From NCBI GenBank assembly GCA_023443285.1, contig JAEZVB010000133.1, forward strand, positions 1 to 61,094: 61,094 nt of DNA, in the 5' to 3' direction. A program made the position numbers and the translations under genes. The notes below the pieces were generated by a model, which was not told the DNA's origin, ran no database searches, and saw only the letters and a program-made list of their open reading frames with translations. This document shows, piece by piece, positions 57,934 to 61,094 of the stretch (positions are counted from its first letter, which is position 1; every line of letters starts with the position of its first letter). This DNA comes from Bacillota bacterium. GTDB lineage: Bacteria > Bacillota > Negativicutes > Sporomusales > Sporomusaceae.

Positions 57934-59116
57934 AACACTGCTTAAGGAAGCAACTAAATCAATATTATTTACTGCCAGTAGGCCTAACTTCATAATGGAG
58001 CAAGGCAAGGGAATGTATTTATGGGATACGACGGGAAAAAAATATCTGGATTTTATTGGTGGCTGGGCAGTTACCGCTTTAGGACATTGCCCAGATGTTA
58101 TTACTGCAGCTCTTGCCGAACAAAGTACAAAGTTAGTCAATGCCAGTCCCGCTTTTTATAATGTGCCAATGATTGAATTTGCCAAACTTCTTACTGCTAA
58201 TTCCTGTTTTGATAAAGTGTTTTTTGCTAGTACTGGTGCGGAAGCAAATGAAGGAGCTATCAAATTAGCGCGAAAATATGGAGCAAAGTTTCTTGGTGGA
58301 GCATACGAAATAATAACAACAGTCGATAGTTTTCATGGCCGAACACTTGCTACTATGTCGGCTACCGGTAAACAGAAATGGGAGACACTATTTGAACCAA
58401 AGGTTCAAGGATTCAAACATGTTCCACTCAATGATCTTGCTGCAATACAAAATGCAATTAACGTCAACACTTGCGCGATTATGTTGGAGCCTGTTCAAGG
58501 TGAGGGCGGGGTTTTTGAAGCTGAAAAAAATTATATCCGATCATTGCGTGAGTTGTGTAATGAAAAAAATATTCTTTTGATATTTGATGAAGTTCAAACC
58601 GGTATTGGGCGTACCGGAAAACTTTTCGCTTATGAACATTACGATATGGAACCTGATGTTATGACTCTTGCGAAAGGCATCGGGGGCGGATATCCTTTGG
58701 CAGCTTTGTTAACCAAAGAAAAGTTTGATATATTTGAAGCTGGTGACCAGGGTGGGACTTATTCCAGTCAACCATTAGGTATGGCGGTAGGTATGGCAGT
58801 TATGAATGAGATTATCAATAAGAACTTAATTAAAAATGCAGAAAAACAGGGTGAGTACATTCAACAGCAACTAACTAGTATTGCTTCCAAATTTAACTTA
58901 ACCAATATTCGGGGCAAGGGACTTTTGCTTGCTTTTGATTTACCTATAGAAAAAGGCAGCGAAGTGGTCAGAGAATGTCAAAATAGAGGTTTGTTAGTCA
59001 ATTCGCCACGACCAGCTTACATACGTCTGATGCCGCCATTAATTGTCTCTTCGCAGGATATTGATGAGATGATTGCAATACTTTCTGACGTATTGACAGA
59101 GGTATTAAGTGAATAA
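57926..59116 (+). CDS. argD: Class III aminotransferase, acetylornithine aminotransferase-like
   Basis: A 396-residue PLP enzyme. Motifs include GTKYLDF-like GKKYLDFIGGWAV, STGAEANEGAIKLAR, DSFHGRTLATMSATG, FDEVQTGIGRTG and the PLP-lysine segment TLAKGIGGGYPLAAL. It is closest to ArgD, which converts N-acetylglutamate semialdehyde to N-acetylornithine in arginine synthesis, but no other arg gene is nearby. Its pairing with a MarR regulator suggests a different or special role, such as another omega-amino acid. The start is GTG at 57926 after AAGGAGGGTG, within the end of the MarR gene. Confidence 0.87.
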   Translation: MSETLLKEATKSILFTASRPNFIMEQGKGMYLWDTTGKKYLDFIGGWAVTALGHCPDVITAALAEQSTKLVNASPAFYNVPMIEFAKLLTANSCFDKVFFASTGAEANEGAIKLARKYGAKFLGGAYEIITTVDSFHGRTLATMSATGKQKWETLFEPKVQGFKHVPLNDLAAIQNAINVNTCAIMLEPVQGEGGVFEAEKNYIRSLRELCNEKNILLIFDEVQTGIGRTGKLFAYEHYDMEPDVMTLAKGIGGGYPLAALLTKEKFDIFEAGDQGGTYSSQPLGMAVGMAVMNEIINKNLIKNAEKQGEYIQQQLTSIASKFNLTNIRGKGLLLAFDLPIEKGSEVVRECQNRGLLVNSPRPAYIRLMPPLIVSSQDIDEMIAILSDVLTEVLSE

Positions 59117-59146
59117 ACTAAATAAAATATGAAAGGAAGTATTGGC

Positions 59147-59620
59147 ATGAGTGTAATTGTCGGACAAGCAGCTCCAGAGTTTTCGTTGCCGGATGAAACC
59201 GGTCAGTTCCATAGTTTGACTGACTATCGTGGAAAACTTGTTGTTTTGTACTTTTACCCCAAAGATAACACGGCAGGGTGTAGCAAGCAAGCCCAACAGT
59301 TTGCGGAGGTTTATGAAACAATCACAGCTTGCGGTGGAAAAATCATTGGAATTAGTCGGGACAGTCAAGCATCTCATGGAAAATTCAAAACAAAATATTC
59401 CCTCCCTTTTACGCTCCTTAGTGATGTTGACAGTACTGTATGTAATCTATACGAAGTGATTAAAGAGAAGAATATGTACGGTAAAAAGACGGTAGGCATT
59501 GAACGATCTACTTTTATTATTGACCAGGACGGTATCCTTCGCGCTATTCACCGAAAAGTCAAAGTGGATGGGCACGCAGCTCAGATTGTCGACTCACTGA
59601 AAAACTTACCATCAAAATAG
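59147..59620 (+). CDS. bcp: Thiol peroxidase, Bcp/PrxQ family
   Basis: A 157-residue cytosolic peroxiredoxin. It has the N-terminal APEFSLPDETGQ, the peroxidatic Cys in FYPKDNTAGCSKQAQQF (near residue 45) and a late RSTFIIDQDGIL. Many Bcp proteins have a second Cys five residues after the first; here that position is Gln, so it is a 1-Cys type or resolves through another Cys (TACGGK or TVCNLY). AAAGGAAG lies before the ATG at 59147; an ATG at 59129 overlaps that site. Confidence 0.9.
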   Translation: MSVIVGQAAPEFSLPDETGQFHSLTDYRGKLVVLYFYPKDNTAGCSKQAQQFAEVYETITACGGKIIGISRDSQASHGKFKTKYSLPFTLLSDVDSTVCNLYEVIKEKNMYGKKTVGIERSTFIIDQDGILRAIHRKVKVDGHAAQIVDSLKNLPSK

Positions 59621-59641
59621 TATATATATACTGGCAAAAAT

Positions 59642-59686
59642 GGAAACCCGCTATCATGCCTTATGGGCTTGGTAACGGGTTTTCGC
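59642..59686. terminator. Bidirectional terminator between convergent genes
   Basis: GAAACCCG..ATCATGCC / GGGCTTGGTAACGGGTTTTC with a short loop; T-rich exit on the plus strand. Confidence 0.8.
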
Positions 59687-59696
59687 TTGTAGCTGC

Positions 59697-61094
59697 CTAT
59701 AATTTGGAAGCCTTCTCAGGCAGCTTCTCCTTGCTAAACTTCAAAATAAAGGTTGTCCCATCTAAACCGGTTTTTATTTCTGTTTTTGCATTATGTCGTT
59801 GGGCAATTCTATAGCATACTGCTAAACCAAGACCAGTCCCGCTATCCTTTGTTGTAAAGAAAGGAGTGCCTATATTGTCTAGAACATTCTTAGGAATTCC
59901 AGGCCCCGAATCTTGAACAGATAAAAATACTTCTCCCTCAGCTAAGCCTGTTTTAATAACGATTGTACCGCTAGAGGACATCGCCTCTTCGCCATTACGC
60001 ACAAGATTCAGCAATACTTGCCTAATTTCCTTCTTGTCTAAAGCTAACTCAGGAATATCACCTAGCTCGGTTCTAATTGCATGTCCATTGCGGAAAGCAT
60101 CGGCTTGCAATAAAGGTAATAGGGTATTTATGATATCATTCAAATTGACGCGTTCAAAAATGGAGACCTTATTTTTGGCGAGCGATAAAAATTCAGTAAT
60201 AATATGATTAGCTCTGTCGAGTTCTTCAATCATAGTATGAAATTGTTCATGGTGTTTTTGGTAATCTTTTTTTCGTTCAAACAATTGCAAATAACCGCGC
60301 ACTGTTGTTAGGGGATTACGGATTTCGTGTCCAATACTAGCAGCCATTGCACCAACAGCATTAAGTCTATCAAGACGCCCCATTTCATTTTCTAGTTTCT
60401 TCTTTTCTGTAATATTTCGCCACGAGACGGCAATGCCATCATCAAGTTTGGTTGCCTTGATATCATATACTTCGATGATTGTTGGCATTGTAGCATTGGG
60501 CAAGTATAGCGAGTCTAGTTCTAAAGGTTCTCCCGTTTCAATAACGCGGCAATACATTTCAGACAGGCCTGATTCTATATAACTCGGATGTATTTCCGAT
60601 ATTCGTCGTCCAATATGTTCCGTGTAGGATAAATTATGATCCTTGCAACCGGGATCATTGATGTATTCGTAACGTAAATCAATAATTTCTCCTGTAGCAT
60701 TTCGTTCAGCTTTAAGGATGGAAAGACAATCCAACATAGTGTTCAAACATTTTCGGAAGCGCTCTTCGGCGACCTTTAGTTTTTCTTCTTCCAGTCTACG
60801 TTGAGTAATATCTTCACAAACAGCGATGGCACCAATAATCGATCCATTATCGTCACGTATGGGGCGGGCACTCCACAAGCCGATCTTGCGAACTCCATCT
60901 TGCCAAAAGAAATCAAGTTCCTCTTTCTCTATTTCTTCTCCTAGCCACATTGCGCGCTGAAGTGGAAACTCATATGGAGATAACTTCCAACCGTGACGAA
61001 AAATCTCATAATTGGTTAAGTCAAATTCGAAATAACAATGGCTACTCCAATCATTAATTCGCAGAAACTGGGCTGTCTTGGGATTATGTCTAAT
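59697..61094 (-). CDS. PAS-domain histidine kinase, 5' end outside the window
   Basis: The frame stays open from the stop at 59697 to the right edge (466 residues visible), so the true start is beyond the window; an internal ATG at 60950 is not the start. Seen in order: a PAS domain cut by the edge (ends IIGAIAVCEDITQRR), a second PAS domain (about 85-195 of the visible part), HisKA with the phospho-acceptor His in AASIGHEIRNPLTTV, and HATPase (NLVRNGEEAMSS, DSGPGIPK, GTGLGLAVCYRIA). No membrane segment is visible, so it may be a soluble sensor like sporulation kinases. The partner regulator is not adjacent. Confidence 0.92.
   Translation of the reverse strand: MRHNPKTAQFLRINDWSSHCYFEFDLTNYEIFRHGWKLSPYEFPLQRAMWLGEEIEKEELDFFWQDGVRKIGLWSARPIRDDNGSIIGAIAVCEDITQRRLEEEKLKVAEERFRKCLNTMLDCLSILKAERNATGEIIDLRYEYINDPGCKDHNLSYTEHIGRRISEIHPSYIESGLSEMYCRVIETGEPLELDSLYLPNATMPTIIEVYDIKATKLDDGIAVSWRNITEKKKLENEMGRLDRLNAVGAMAASIGHEIRNPLTTVRGYLQLFERKKDYQKHHEQFHTMIEELDRANHIITEFLSLAKNKVSIFERVNLNDIINTLLPLLQADAFRNGHAIRTELGDIPELALDKKEIRQVLLNLVRNGEEAMSSSGTIVIKTGLAEGEVFLSVQDSGPGIPKNVLDNIGTPFFTTKDSGTGLGLAVCYRIAQRHNAKTEIKTGLDGTTFILKFSKEKLPEKASKL

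Noticed and set aside
59129..59146. Upstream ATG of the Bcp peroxiredoxin
   Set aside because: It overlaps the AAAGGAAG ribosome site that serves the ATG at 59147.
60950..60952. ATG at 60950 as the start of the right-edge histidine kinase
   Set aside because: The frame continues open to the window edge and encodes more of a PAS domain, so the gene is truncated by the window.

Overview
The window looks like a piece of chromosome from an anaerobic, diderm (outer-membrane) Firmicute of the Negativicutes, most like Pelosinus or Sporomusa. This is inferred from gene content, not from a database search. Firmicute traits are AT-rich intergenic DNA, strong AGGAGG-type ribosome sites, frequent GTG/TTG starts and a T-box leader. 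Diderm and anaerobe traits are an RND efflux pump, multiheme NrfHA nitrite reductase with a Ccm cytochrome c maturation set, hybrid cluster protein, PPi-type phosphofructokinase and a selenoprotein. No phage, CRISPR array or intact transposase was seen.

Layout. 1-10.5 kb: a membrane GGDEF/HD-GYP protein, an aldo/keto reductase-ferredoxin, a metallophosphoesterase, an L,D-transpeptidase, MarR plus a CDF metal exporter, bacterioferritin, small membrane proteins, an unlisted 55-residue gene and tRNA-Gly(CCC). 10.6-13.7 kb: a Met-rich envelope-protein locus. It holds a lipoprotein built of 13-residue repeats, a Met/His-rich secreted protein, a two-component system with a Met/His-rich sensor loop and a 32-residue membrane peptide, with a shared operator-like motif found four times. 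13.7-16.5 kb: a structured gene-free stretch, a relic of an HD-GYP gene, an unknown protein and PPi-PFK. 16.6-21.3 kb: an RND efflux pair with a small HesB-like protein. 21.5-25.5 kb: an arsenic region with ACR3, ArsR and two near-identical aquaglyceroporins. 25.7-28 kb: MsrA and a BpsA/BpsB-like type III polyketide synthase with its methyltransferase.

28.0-28.7 kb holds the most striking gene. It is a peroxiredoxin on the minus strand whose peroxidatic cysteine codon is an in-frame TGA, followed at the right distance by a bacterial SECIS-like hairpin. It is almost certainly a selenocysteine peroxiredoxin that a standard ORF caller splits into two fragments. 28.9-37.5 kb: M20 peptidases, two DJ-1/PfpI proteins with a divergent LysR regulator, a 2-hydroxyacid dehydrogenase, IlvE behind a T-box with a near-consensus promoter, and a DUF89 protein.

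37.6-46.5 kb appears to be one organophosphate/glycerol-3-phosphate system: a PhnD-like binding lipoprotein, a histidine kinase and a NarL-type regulator (a three-part sensor), then a HAD phosphatase and an OPA-family transporter, and divergently a GlpA-like / FAD-NAD oxidoreductase / DUF1667 operon behind a possible attenuator. 46.7-55.6 kb handles nitrogen oxides: ccmABCEF with a CXXXY-type CcmE, then nrfHA, then hcp. Between nrfA and hcp lies a transposase-less element with IS21-like multi-repeat ends. 55.7-61.1 kb: a Bax-inhibitor-1 family membrane protein, a PHP phosphatase, a Cys-rich MarR regulator with an ArgD-like aminotransferase, a Bcp peroxiredoxin, and a PAS histidine kinase that runs off the right edge.
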